Of a stretch of DNA of 64,000 bases, positions 10,210 to 21,114 are shown one piece after another. The notes beneath the pieces are model-generated. The model was not told the DNA's origin. It was given only the letters and a program-made list of their open reading frames with translations, and made no database searches. Within the stretch, counting starts at the first letter, position 1. Each line of letters begins with the position of its first letter. This stretch comes from Forficula auricularia (lineage: Eukaryota; Arthropoda; Insecta; Dermaptera; Forficulidae): positions 3,112,921 to 3,176,920 of the forward strand of contig JALMQS010000073.1 in NCBI GenBank assembly GCA_024734495.1, in the 5' to 3' direction. Both the position numbers and the translations under genes were made by a program.

Positions 10210-10900
10210 TTAGTACTCGAATATTACTACCCTAAGTTTTCACCCAAATCTGTATTGTGGAAATTTTTCTACGCGCCTCAAAATGAGAAAATTTCAAAGT
10301 TTTTTCAGTTTTCTTGAATAACTCTAAAACGGCTTATCAAATCAAAAAGATTTTTATTAGATAAATTAAATCTATTTAAATTAGGCGTAAAATGATAAAA
10401 TTTTCATCTATTTAGGTTGAGTAGAACCGGTACTAGCACCTGTCAAAAACATCCTCCGGGATCACTTTTGAATAAAACTCGTACTTTTATCCATTTTTCG
10501 ACATTTTGACCACGAAGGAGCACGTTTTCGACAAAGACCACTTTATACTTTTTTAAACTAGATTAAATTTGCTACAATATAAATGAAGTTTCATCTTAAT
10601 TAGATAATGGAAACATGAGGTAGAAGTTTTGAAAAAAATGCAATTTTTTACAAAAAATCGCAGTTTTTCTTTCGTAAAATGAAAACCATTCATCCTAGAA
10701 ACTTGATTCTTATCTCAATGTATAGAAAATTTTGTTGACTTTAACGTTTTTTAGGACCACTTTTTTGTTAAAATTCTTAGATTTATAGATATCCAACATT
10801 TTCCATGACAAGAAATGATTCATTGTTTAAAAAAATCGTAGTTTTTCTTTAATAAAATAAAAACCACTCATGCTAGAAACTTGAATCCTACCACATTGTC
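10210..10900 (+). repeat. R6 interspersed repeat copy
   Basis: Shares 'tagtactcgaatattactac', 'cttgaataactctaaaacgg', 'gagcacgttttcgacaaaga' and 'aacgttttttaggaccactt' with the copies at 36050-36700, 46660-47040 and 48899-50641. No open frame. Confidence 0.6.
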
Positions 10901-12985
10901 TAGGAAATAATATGTTTCGGATTTCCAAAATAAATATTCCAGAGACAATCGGTATCTTATTTCTAGTACAAATTAAATAACGAATTTAATCGAAACAACA
11001 TGTAAAGTATGATGGCCCATTTACTTAGACAAAATTTTTTTAATATTAAGTCATATTCAAAAAGAACTTATAAAATAATGTAATTATTACGATCAGAAAA
11101 TTTCAAATTTCTTAACAATGTAAATAAACAAATTAAGATATAATTATTATTAATTAATTATTGTAATTTAATTTTAATTGTTAAAATAAATAAATAAACG
11201 TAGGCCTAAAATTGGAATTCTATATAGTATATTGAAGAAAAAAACCATCTTTATAAGCCATTATTTTACTTTACTAATAACGTAGATGTTTCTATAATAT
11301 TTTTAGTCTTTTCAGATTTCCCATAAATAAAATGGGTCCTTTATATATAATATATCGCTACAATGCCTCCTTTCTATGTCTGTCTGTCAGTTTACTATAG
11401 TTCGTAAACGGAATAAAATACAAACTTGAAACCTACTAGATGAAATCATTTTTTCAAAATCAAAAATCATCATTTTTTTGTGGGTCAAAAATCATTATTA
11501 TTTTTTTTTTAATTATTGCCATCTATTGATAGAGCTCCAAAGTGGCCGTTTTTACGTAAATTTTTGTACCTGTGCCCTTTTACAAAACGGTTTAAATTAA
11601 AATTCGACAAATTACTCATAGTCCAGTCAAGGAACGCTCAAAAAGGGTGTATAGAAAACATTTAGAGGAGAGAATGTTTTTCTTATGGAATGAGTTTGGG
11701 CTAGTTAGGAGGTAAAAATAGTAAAAGTCTCCAGTCCTAGCTACCGGGCTTAGGGGTGGAAGAAGGGTGGAAATGTCCCGTTTTTTGTTTTTTTGCTTAT
11801 ATCTCAAAAACGGAGGGTCATAAGGAAAAAGTTATTCTTAGCAAAATAAAAGCTTATAATATTTACTACAAGATTGCTACTATTTATTTTTTCTCTATTC
11901 CTTATGGTTATTTAGATATTTGCCCGCGAATATCGTTTATGTATCAAAAAAATAAAATTTCCTATATTTTTCGTCAAACTTTTGTCTCTTTCATATGAGC
12001 CTTTGGTTTTAAAGTAAAAGTCCTTATAAAAGAAGTTGTAGAGCATTCAATTTCCTTTAAAATGATATATACATTTATGATTTTATGGCATGCCAAATCT
12101 AAGTTTATATATATAGAATCTCAAAATTGAGTATGTTGGCTAGATCTCAATTATTCAATCTTTTATATCTCAATAGTTAGTTTTATCAAATTATCTTTTA
12201 TTTAATAAATTATTAACCATTTTTTTCTGAATAAAATGACACCTTGATTTTGAAAATCGGTTTACAATTAATCGAGTTATGATGTTTTTTATTGTCATTA
12301 TTTTAGGTTAGTCATAATTAATTGCATGAGATAAAATCGGCCATCATCGAATTTTGAATATTTGAATTTAAACTTTATTTATTTTCTAGTGCTGCCATCT
12401 TACATCGATTTGTTCAACTCGCTTGTGAAATTAATTATGAATATTCAAAGAAACGATTAAATTCCAACACCATCTTTTTTTCATTTACTTAAGAATAACT
12501 AACCATGATTAAAACCACCAAAACACGGTAAATAATTAACCAATTTGCAAAAATAAGGTGTCATTTTGTTTATAAATAAATTATTAAAATTTTATTAAAT
12601 ATAAGATAATTTAAAATAGTAACAATTATTGATAAATAAAGAATTAAAAATTGACAGGGTCGCCATCTTAAAAAATTTAAGCCTGTATTCACTGTAATTT
12701 TTACTTTGTTACCGATAAGTGAAGATGTGCCTACTTTTTTTTTTTTATTATTGGCATCGGGCATAAACCCATTTTGCCAGTCAATATATTCACATCAACT
12801 CTACAAAAAAAAAAAAAAAAAAAATAAATAAATAGCAAAATAGCACCTCGTAACTAGGCCAAACACATTCTATAAGAAAAAAATTCTCTCTAAAATAAAG
12901 AACGAATTTGATATCTCAACTATTTTTGGATATATATTATACGGAACCCCCTGTATGCAATCAGGCTCGCTCTTGACCGGCTTAA
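10901..12985. other. AT-rich DNA without recognised gene
   Basis: Mostly low-complexity AT sequence. A weak R6-like stretch ('gcttatatctcaaaaacgg') lies at 11797, and a poly-A run with AATAA repeats at 12805-12834. The short open frames have compositional bias typical of chance frames. Confidence 0.5.
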
Positions 12986-13117
12986 TTAAAAAAAATATCC
13001 TAATTAAATAAAAAATAATTAAAAGGTCTATTTTCATGATAATATAGCTATACCTAATTAAATTTAAATTAAATAAAATTGTAATAATTAATAAACAATA
13101 CGTAATAATGTCAATTA

Positions 13118-13169
13118 AAATAAAAATGATTCTTATTCAAATCTACTCTTATTAAACGAGCAAAAATTG

Positions 13170-13247
<78 letters not shown>

Positions 13248-13300
13248 TTTTGCTCGTTTAATAAGAGTAGATTTGAATAAGAATCATTTTTATTTTATAT
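13118..13300. repeat. Palindrome of two facing Helitron-like 5' ends around (TA)n
   Basis: The left arm holds TCTACTCTTATTAAACGAGC (13142) preceded by 'gattcttattcaaa'. The right arm is its inverted copy (13249-13300). A pure TA run (13176-13243) is the loop. Arms of ~55 bp match almost perfectly, including the flanking 'aaaatgattcttattcaaat'. Confidence 0.7.
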
Positions 13301-13304
13301 ATAT

Positions 13305-14199
13305 ATATTTGTATCATTGTTCTATTTTGAAAACGGCTCTACCAATTTTGATGAAACCAACTCTATAAACAAGTTTTGAGGATGAGAAAACGATCTGGCT
13401 AGGTCTGGACCTTGACAAATTTCATCTTAATTGATCTTTTCTTAATTAAAGTAATTATTTATAGATGAAAATCTCAATAAAAAAGTTTTTTTTTTACATT
13501 TTTTTCAATTATCTTTTATTTATTAATTGTTTTTTTTTTTAATTTTAAAACCCACTAATAGGTTATAGCAAATATTAATACATATATATTAAAATTAAAC
13601 AATTTAATTGATTAAAAATTCCAGTATTAAATCCCATAAAGAGTTAATAAGAAATGATGATTATATATTTATTTAAATTGAAAAGTTTTTGTTCCGAGAG
13701 TAGCAGAATTTTTATATATTGAAGGAGACAATAAAAGAGTCTGTCTTCTGCTGGAATTATAAATTACTATAGTTTCGAGGGCTTTGCCCTATAAATTTAT
13801 AAATTTATATATTAATTCCTGTGAATACATTGTAATATACTGATGAAGAGGGCAAAGCCTTCGAAACTATAGTCTCGTTATAAATAAATAAAATTTATAA
13901 TTCCAGCAGAAGACACACTCTTTTATTGTCTACTTCAATTGTTATTTAATTTAAAAAAAAATAATTATACGGAATTTATTTATATATCTACATATATATA
14001 TACATAATCTGTAGGCTACTAGAAAATTAGAAACGCAAAAACTATTGGTGGGGGTGGGTGGTGCAGGAGGTGGGGTACGGGGTTGGTGGAGTGGCGGGTT
14101 CGGGGTCCAGAGGGCATAGCAGGGGTTCGGGGCGCGGTGGCGGTACAGGGGTGGTTGTCCAGAGGGCATGGTGGTGGTGTGCGGTATGGGGCGGGGGTA
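13305..14199 (+). mobile_element. R1 Helitron-like unit, tandem copy 1
   Basis: Starts at 'tatatttgtatcattgttct', runs through 'gaaaacggctctacc' and the 'cccactaataggttatagc' block, and ends in a G-rich minisatellite (14045-14195). A fold-back is inserted at 13721-13936. The next unit begins ~900 bp later with the same words, so the two are a tandem duplication. Confidence 0.6.
13721..13936. mobile_element. Fold-back element (R8 family)
   Basis: Left arm 'gaaggagacaataaaagag' plus 'gtcttctgctggaattat', mirrored at 13900-13936. The interior contains 'gggctttgccc' and its inverse. Partial copies occur at 9175, 14630-14830 and 43985-44100. Arms ~50 bp. Confidence 0.65.
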
Positions 14200-15085
14200 T
14201 ATATATATTTGTATCATTGTTCTATTTTGAAAACAGCTCTACCAATTTTGATGAAACCAACTCTATAAACAAGTTTTGAGGATGAGAAAACGATCTGGCT
14301 AGGTCTGGACCTTGACAAACTTCATCTTAATTGATCTTTTCTTAAAAGTTTTTTTTTTTACATTTTTTTCAATTATCTTTTATTTATTAATTGTTTTTTT
14401 TTTTTTAATTTTAAAACCCACTAATAGGTTATAGCAAATATTAATACATATATATTAAAATTAAACAATTTAATTGATTAAAAATTCCAGTATTAAATCC
14501 CATAAAGAGTTAATAAGAAATATGATTATATATTAGAATTTACCAATTTAATTGATTATTATAAAACTCGATAAATTGTTATTTAAATTGAAAGTTTTTG
14601 TTCCGAGAGTAGCAGAATTTTTATATATTGAAGGAGACAATAAAAGAGTGTGTCTTCTGCTGGAATTATAAATTTTATTTACTTATAACGAGACTATAGT
14701 TTCGAGGGCTTTGCCCTCATCATCAGTCTATTACAATTGATTCAGAGGAATTAATATATTTATAATTTATATATTAATTCCTGTGAATCAATTGTTATTT
14801 AATTAAAAAAAATAATTATACGGAATTTATTTATATACCTGTATATATACATAATCTGTAGGCTACTAGAAAATTAGAAACGCAAAAACTATTGGTGGGG
14901 GTGGGTTGTGCAGGAGGTGGGGTACGGGGTTGGTGGAGTGGCGGTTTCAGGGTCCAGGGGTGTGGGGCGCGGTGGCGGTACAGGGGTGGTTGTCCAGAGG
15001 GCGTGGCGGTGGTATGCGGAATGGGGCGGGGGTCCAGGGGCATAGCGGGGCTGGTATGGGGATGGGGCCCAGTGACAAGGTGGTT
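14200..15085 (+). mobile_element. R1 Helitron-like unit, tandem copy 2
   Basis: Repeats the 13305-14199 unit with the same block order and a G-rich minisatellite at 14895-15075. It has a shorter R8 insert (14620-14830). The open frames in the G-rich parts are minisatellite translations. Confidence 0.6.
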
Positions 15086-15104
15086 TTTATCAGAATTTTA
15101 AATT

Positions 15105-15820
15105 AAAAATAAGCTGACGTGTTCTGATGTGGCCATCCACTTGTCTTTACCATACAACCTAGCCCCTCACTTATATTTAATATTTAATAAAATTATTTAT
15201 AACAATGTAGAGGGGGGGTTAGTTTTTGCATTTTTAGACTTCTTGGGACCCACTGATTATGTATACAAAATTTGGTTTAGTTTGGTAAATGGCAAAGATT
15301 TTCATTTTTTGACCCTCCGCCCCCTCCCCCCATTTCGGGCGGTTAGTTTTTGCATTTTTAGACTTCTGGTGGTCCACCGATTATGTATACAAAATTTGGT
15401 TGAGTTTGCTCAAACGACCTAGATTTTTAATTTTTAACCCCCTCGACCGCCCTTAATTTTGGGTCGATATGCACCAAAATCTAATCAGCTCTTAATCTCA
15501 ATGGACCAAAACTACGTGTAAAATTTGGTTTCGATATTCAAACTAGTTTTTGAGCTAGCTCGTCCACAAAATTTGGTAACGCCCAGACTAACTAACAGAC
15601 ATTTTGACAAAATAATTATTATCTCAAAAAATATAATTTTTTTGATGTTTACTTATTAGAGCTTTTTTGTAGATTTAAATGCCATGGTTTTGCTCAATTT
15701 TTTTAATCGAAATAGTTTCAGCCGTTTCTTAGATATTTTGAAAAAAGAAGGAAAAACCATCTTTTTTCATGCACGATTACAATACTTGACCATACCCTGT
15801 ATGGTAAAGTAAAAATATTA
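15105..15820 (+). repeat. R2 copy, near complete
   Basis: Runs from 'aataagctgacgtgttctg' (15108) to 'gaccataccctgtatggtaa' (15791-15810). It includes both minisatellite units, the 'gctagctcgtccacaa' block and the 'tcatgcacgattacaatac' end. It is the best reference copy of the family in this window. Confidence 0.7.
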
Positions 15821-15839
15821 ATATATAACTTTTACCTGA

Positions 15840-15885
15840 AGCGAAAAGTTGCCGAGCATCGATAGGTGGCTCCAGGAACTGATCA
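15840..15885 (+). repeat. R1-type 3' end (gccgagcatcgataggtggctcc)
   Basis: A decayed version of the hairpin-plus-GGCTCCAGG end, directly after the R2 copy and without an attached R1 body. Confidence 0.4.
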
Positions 15886-16398
15886 AATAATAAAGGGAGG
15901 GGGGGCATGTCCCTCTTCTTTTTTTCCTTTTAGTCTCTGATTTGCATAAAAGAAGTTGAATTCCATTCGTTTTCTATTAATATCCTAATTAATTATCCAC
16001 GGAGGGGGATTGAGCCTTTTTTTCGTCTTGTTCATTGGAATGGATCTACATCAATGTCCGGTATCCCCTCCCCTCCCCCTGAGCAGATATAAATCAAACA
16101 TTTCCCCTCCGATGTCTATCTCGTTGATTAATTCGTATAACAAAAGACGATCAACCGACCACGATTTTACTTACATATATCTCTATACTACAACCAGTCG
16201 AGATTCGATTTTTTTTATCAAAATATTTTACATAAGACCCCCCCCCCATCCCTTCTTTTTCATCTGGTTAATTTTTTTCTTTAGTAAATAAAATAATTCT
16301 CATGAGATTCATAGAGTCCACAAAATTTGAAAATATGATAAAGATATATATCAAAATTAACTGGTGTGTACACCACACATTACCTTCTTTCTCATTTA

Positions 16399-17171
16399 TC
16401 TACTCTTATTAAACGAACACAAATTATTTATATATATATTTGTATCATTGTTCTATTTTGAAAACGGCTCTACCGATTTTGATGAAATCAAACAAGTTTT
16501 GAGGATGAGAAAACGATCTGGCTAGGTCTGGACCTCGACAAATTTCATCTTAATTGATCTTTTCTTAATTAAAGTAATAATTATTTATAGATGAAAATCT
16601 CAATAAAAAAGTTTGTTTACATTTTTTTCAATTTTCTTTTTTTAATTGGTTTTTTAATTTTAAAACCCACTAATAGGTTATAGCAAATATTAATATATAT
16701 GTATTAAAATTAAGAATTTTTTGTTTGTTTTTAATTAACAGGTGTCTAAATCATAACATTACAGGTGTGTTTACAAATAAAGTGGTTGAAGTGGCTTTTT
16801 TTTATATAACTTGGAAACAAATATTATTTAATTTTATGTTTTTATTTCAGATCCTAATTAAGATTATTTTTTTTTATTATTATTTTCCTATTTATTTTTT
16901 TATAATGTTTATAAATATGAACGAATCTGGGCAAATTGGTGTACGAGTAAACAAATAGACACATAATATGTAGACCATGAGAAAGATAGAAATGCAAAAA
17001 CTGGGTGCGGGGTGTGGATGGGAGGTTTAGGAGGTGGGGTGAAGTTGGGAATCCGGGGATGGGAGGCGATGTTGAGGTGGGGTGGAGTAGGGTTGCAGTG
17101 GTGGGGGCAAGGTGTGTGGTTTCGGGAGGGGGTCAGGGGTTACCGTGCATTGCTCGGTGGCTCCAGGTACT
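16399..17171 (+). mobile_element. R1 Helitron-like element, near complete
   Basis: The 5' end TCTACTCTTATTAAACGAAC follows an A, as in Helitrons. The body runs through all family blocks in order, including 'acaggtgtctaaatcataac' (16738) and 'gtagaccatgagaaa'. A G-rich minisatellite (17000-17150) follows. The 3' end has a small hairpin (CCGTG / CTCGG, 17140-17159) followed by TGGCTCCAGGTAC. The canonical CTRR terminus is absent, so classification as Helitron rather than Helentron-like is uncertain. No protein encoded. Confidence 0.6.
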
Positions 17172-17560
17172 TTTAAATTATCGTACCAATTTTCTTCATT
17201 CAAATAACATCAATTTGGGCTTGAGAAAACCGGAAAAATGACAAAATTGCAAAATACTAAAAATCTTCAAGTAAACATTTACTTCCGGTTCTTTGATTTT
17301 AGCCAAAATCTTGTTTTACTTCTTGTAGCCACTAGATAGCTTAAGTTTTAAATTTCAAAGCTCTGAGACTTACAGAAAAAAAGATATGTACAATTTAACT
17401 ATTTTTTTTTTCGACATGAGTAATTTACACGCCCTTCCTTTATTTCAATCGGATTAAAATTTATACACGACAAATAAATCATGACAGTTGATAAGTAAAA
17501 CAATTTTGCTTAATTTGATCAATTTTTAATAAGAAATAAAATTTAATAGAATTAAGAAAA
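17172..17560 (-). repeat. Interspersed repeat related to 59130-59440
   Basis: Shares, in inverted order, 'agatagcttaag', 'tttgaaattt...ctctgagacttaca' and 'atcggattaaaatttatac' with 59130-59440, which itself ends in an R1-type hairpin. No gene. Confidence 0.45.
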
Positions 17561-18201
17561 TACTTAAATTTTGATAGAAAAATTTCAAATCCTAAATAAA
17601 TAATTAGTTGTTAATGAAAAGGTCACTTAATTTTTTTCAAAACTCTTCTAGAAAGCTAAAACTAATTGGAGGGGATGGAGGGGGGATTTTTCAATATTTT
17701 CAAAAAATACCTTCAAATTCAATAAATCCTATTTCTTATCTTGCCATCTACTTATTTTGGTTCCGCCCTTGGCGGGTTGAAAGGGGTCCAGAACCCCCCC
17801 CCCCCCAAAGAATTAATATAAAAATGGAAAAAAATAAAGATTTTAAATGTTTTTAGTTAATTTTTCTAAAAATAATCAATTGATAGTATTTTATAGTATA
17901 GATAGAAATCAATGAGGTTATCCTCTGTTTAATACAAATAAATATTTTTAGACTTCGTGGTTGTATTAGATGAATGTGGAGGTATCAGCCAAAGATAGAA
18001 TCACTGGATTCAATAAAACACCTTTAAATAAGACGTTTCGGCCTGAATTTTATTTGGCCATCTTCAGTCAATTAGGGGTTATACACAAAAAGCGGTACAC
18101 AAATGTAATCGAACCAAGCTTTGTCAAAAATAAAAATTTTTTTAGCTTCATGTAAATTTATAACGTGCCTGGACCCAAAAGTTTCAGAATGAATATGTTT
18201 G

Positions 18202-18532
18202 TGTAGCGGCCCGCTGTTGCTTTGGCGACGAGCCTTTAGACACGGCCGCTAGATGACTCAGTCAGATCGTTGCAACACTTTTGCATGACTGATAATTGCT
18301 ATAAGTGAAGCAACTCGATCTCGGCTGAGCATCGAATCATCATTCGGATCTGGAGGGACCAACCGCCAACTAGTAGCCCATCCCCCGCTAACAAAGCGGG
18401 TGGCGCCCATCACAGCTTCCATGAGGGCACGCAACTAACGCCCAGCCACACCAGATTGTTGGGACCCCACCGACTTGGTGGGGGGCGCGGACACGCACCT
18501 CAAAGCACTCAGCACTCACGAGCGCCCTAACA
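18202..18532 (+). repeat. 5' LTR of TRIM element
   Basis: 331 bp, starting TGTAGCGGCC and ending CCCTAACA (TG...CA). It shares its whole length with 18658-18999 and with the solo LTR at 26836-27217. A palindromic GC-rich hairpin (CCCCACCGACTTGGTGGGG) lies at ~18465-18483. TATAAG at 18300 may be the core promoter. One half of the short hairpin found upstream of this box in the other LTRs is missing, which accounts for the length difference. Confidence 0.9.
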
Positions 18533-18535
18533 ATC

Positions 18536-18553
18536 TGGTGACCCCGACGTGAT
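18536..18553 (+). promoter_or_regulatory. Primer-binding site, tRNA-Trp
   Basis: TGGTGACCCCGACGTGAT is the exact complement of the 3' end of animal tRNA-Trp including the CCA tail, as I remember that tRNA. It starts three bases after the end of the 5' LTR. Confidence 0.85.
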
Positions 18554-18657
18554 TGCTAAGCAAGCAGTTCTTGACCCACCAGCTAGGTGGATAGAGCCCA
18601 CCCCGATTAACTAAGTCGGTAAAGCAATCACCAAAAAAATGGAAAGAAAGGGTGTGA

Positions 18658-18999
18658 TGTAGCGGCCAGCTGTTGCTTTGGCGACGAGCCTTTAGACACG
18701 GCCGCTAGATGACTCAGTCAGATCGTTGCGACACTTTTGCATGACTGATAATATATCAGTCATGCTATAAATGAAGCAACTCGATCTCGGCTGAGCATCG
18801 AATCATCATTCGGATCTGGAGGGGCCAACCGCCAACTAGTAGCCCCTCCCCGCTAATTAAGCGGATGGCGCCCATCCCGGCTTTCCATCAGGGCACAAAC
18901 AACGCCCTGCACACACGCAACATTGTTAGGACCCCATCGACTTGGTGGGGGGCGCGGACACGCACCACAAATCACTCAGCACTCACGAGCGCCCTAACA
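18658..18999 (+). repeat. 3' LTR of TRIM element
   Basis: 342 bp, TGTAGCGGCC to CCCTAACA. It contains a perfect 12-bp stem hairpin (gcatgactgata / tatcagtcatgc, ~18739-18774) directly upstream of TATAAA (18776-18781). It differs from the 5' LTR at scattered positions, so the insertion is not recent. Confidence 0.9.
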
Positions 19000-19729
19000 G
19001 TTTGTAAATAAATAATGAAAAAAAAGACTTTCATTCTGAAACTTTTGGGTCCAGGCACGTTATAAATTTACATGAAGCTAAAATTTTTTTTATTTTTGAC
19101 AAAGCTTGGTTCGATCACATTTGTGTACCGCATTTTGTGTATAACCCCTAATTGACTGAAGATGACCAAATAAAATTCAGGCCGAAACGTCTTATTAAAG
19201 GTGTTTTATTGAACCCAGTGATTCTATCTTTGGCTGATACCTCCACATTCATCTAGTACAAAAAAATATTTATTTAGATTAACAATAATTATTATCGAAC
19301 ATTTTGATTATTTCTCAATCAAAATGAAAATGAAATGTTTGAAATAAGCAGCCAAGTCAAGATGTCAATTTTTTTGTTCTTCTCTTTCCTCGACACTTGG
19401 CTCAAAAAAAAGAGAAATAGTATTAAATCCATAGACGGTGTTTTGTCGGTCGTGATCAGCTGTCAATTATAAAGAATAGTAAAGAGTTTAATTTAATACG
19501 AAACCTTTCCGTTTAAGCTGTTCGTGCTTTTGTTAATGGAATCGGAGTTGATATTGTTGCCTGGAATAACTATGTTAACTAACTTGAGAGAGTGGAGGTG
19601 AAATTTTACACTTCTCAGGTCTCTGTGTATTTCATTTTGTACTTTTCTTTTCATCAGCTGCAGGAAAATCTATGAAAAGAAGAAGAGAAGATTGACAAAC
19701 AAGGAAAGTATACAAGTATATATAAAAAC

Positions 19730-19880
19730 CGAGCGGGTGAACCGCGATTGCAATTAGGTGTACAGCGTCTTTGGAATTACTTTGGAATTCATTAGATAAC
19801 GACCCTTCATCTATTGTCTTCTACTTGGCAATGAAAGTGGAAGTAAGTGTACACGATATTAGGTGGCGGTTCACCCCTCG
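19730..19880. mobile_element. hAT-type MITE, GAGGGGTGAACC family
   Basis: 151 bp with termini CGAGCGGGTGAACCGCGAT and CGGTTCACCCCTCG, and a perfect 8-bp duplication ATAAAAAC (19722-19729, 19881-19888). Confidence 0.88.
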
Positions 19881-20064
19881 ATAAAAACTATAGGTAACTA
19901 CACACCTCTGTAAAATCCAACTTTAAAAATTTGTTCATATTAATAAGTAACATTTTGAATGCTACATCTAAATACAGTAGATAAAAATTGATTTCTAAAC
20001 AAATCATATCACATCAATATTTTACGTTCCCGTACAATAAAATTAAAATTTTTATAAGGGAAAA

Positions 20065-20226
20065 TCGATGGGTGAACTGCGATTGAAATTAGGTGTACAC
20101 CGTCTTTGGAATTATTTGGGATTACTTTGGAATTCATTAGATAATCTATTGTCTTCTACTTGGAAATGAAAATGGAATTTGAAGTGGAAGTAGGTGTACA
20201 CGATTTTAGATCGCGGTTCACCCCTC
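20065..20226. mobile_element. hAT-type MITE, GAGGGGTGAACC family
   Basis: 162 bp with termini TCGATGGGTGAAC and GGTTCACCCCTC. The duplication has one mismatch (AGGGAAAA 20057-20064 / AGGTAAAA 20227-20234). Confidence 0.8.
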
Positions 20227-20494
20227 AGGTAAAACACTAATCATTAATCACTTTTACTTATTTTCAAAATAAAATCCTAACTAGGCGAATGATACAAAAA
20301 AATACAGTGTGAAGTACTACAATAGGTCTACAATTAAGTATCAGAATTTTCAAATTTTTCCTTATATTGACCCTTCAAAAATGTAAAAATTATATTTGTA
20401 TTTATAGACATATCCCTCTTGGGTGGGGGGAGAAAAAAAGCGAGAGAATCCTCTCGCTATTTCTCTCTCTTATCAAATCATTTGAACAATAATA

Positions 20495-20660
20495 ATTTTA
20501 ATTTTAATTGACATTATTACGTATTATTTATTAATTATTACAATTTTATATAATTTAAATTTAATTAAGTATAGTATTATTATCATGCCATTATTACGTA
20601 TTGTTTATCCATTATTACAATTTATATAATTTAAATTTAATAGTATTATTATCATAAAAT
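20495..20660. repeat. R9 repeat (gacattattacgtattattt), two tandem units
   Basis: Two adjacent units of ~75 bp ('attattacgta...aatttaaatttaatta'). The same pair recurs at 22436-22570, and a related sequence lies in reverse orientation at 13040-13120. Confidence 0.55.
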
Positions 20661-21110
20661 AAAATGGTTGCCTGTAAAGTCGGTATACGGGCGAAAGTTT
20701 TACGTGACAACGACTTTGAGTGGTAAAATAATTTTAATGTGAATATTCATTCGTATAGTAGGAAGAAGGATGAAATAATAGTAACAATTTAAAACATTTA
20801 TAAATAATTAATTTGAAATTTCACAAAATTTGTGTATGTTAAATTCATTTTTTATTTCAAATTTTTGCATAAATTGAACTTTGTTGAAACAGTTATTAAT
20901 ATAAATAACAAATTCAAGAATTCACAAAATTGGTTTATGTTAAATCAATCAGTTGTTATAAGTTATTAATAAATTTAACTTGTTTTACATTGTTATAAAT
21001 ATAAAAACTAAACTTAAAAGTTAGAACATTTATTTAAATCACATTAATTGTTAATATCAATCGATTTTAATTCAAAGTGTATTTTCTAAAAGGAGAAAAC
21101 AAATTCACAT
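20661..21110. other. AT-rich DNA without recognised feature
   Basis: No credible frame, repeat end or RNA signal seen. Confidence 0.4.
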
Positions 21111-21114
21111 TTGA

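Larger units (their letters stand above)
18202..18999 (+). mobile_element. TRIM: complete miniature LTR retrotransposon, 798 bp
   Basis: Two LTRs (18202-18532 and 18658-18999) enclose only 125 bp. A perfect 5-bp target duplication GTTTG lies at 18197-18201 and 19000-19004. The primer-binding site begins three bases after the 5' LTR. A purine-rich tract (ggaaagaaaggg, 18641-18652) precedes the 3' LTR. There is no gag or pol, so mobilisation must depend on another element's proteins (inference). Dimensions and signals match the TRIM class as known from plants and some insects. Confidence 0.92.
17961..19261. mobile_element. Fold-back element carrying a TRIM in its loop
   Basis: Left arm 17961-~18190 (TTGTATTAGATGAATGTGG start; 'gcctggacccaaaagtttca' inner end). 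It is mirrored by the right arm ~19030-19261 ('tgaaacttttgggtccaggc' to 'cattcatctagtacaa'). The arms are ~235 bp with few differences. The loop holds the LTR element at 18202-18999 with its own duplicated target, so the TRIM inserted into the already formed fold-back. 'Gacgtttcggcctgaa' in the arm is the conserved motif also met in the fold-back at 36761. Confidence 0.85.

Noticed and set aside
14058..15106. Glycine/arginine/tryptophan-rich and proline-rich frames at 13951-14280 and 14831-15106
   Set aside because: Translations of the G-rich R1 minisatellite on both strands and in several frames.
18202..18999. TRIM as a simple tandem duplication of host DNA
   Set aside because: TG...CA ends, 5-bp target duplication, tRNA-Trp primer site and a separate solo LTR with its own duplication require retrotransposition.
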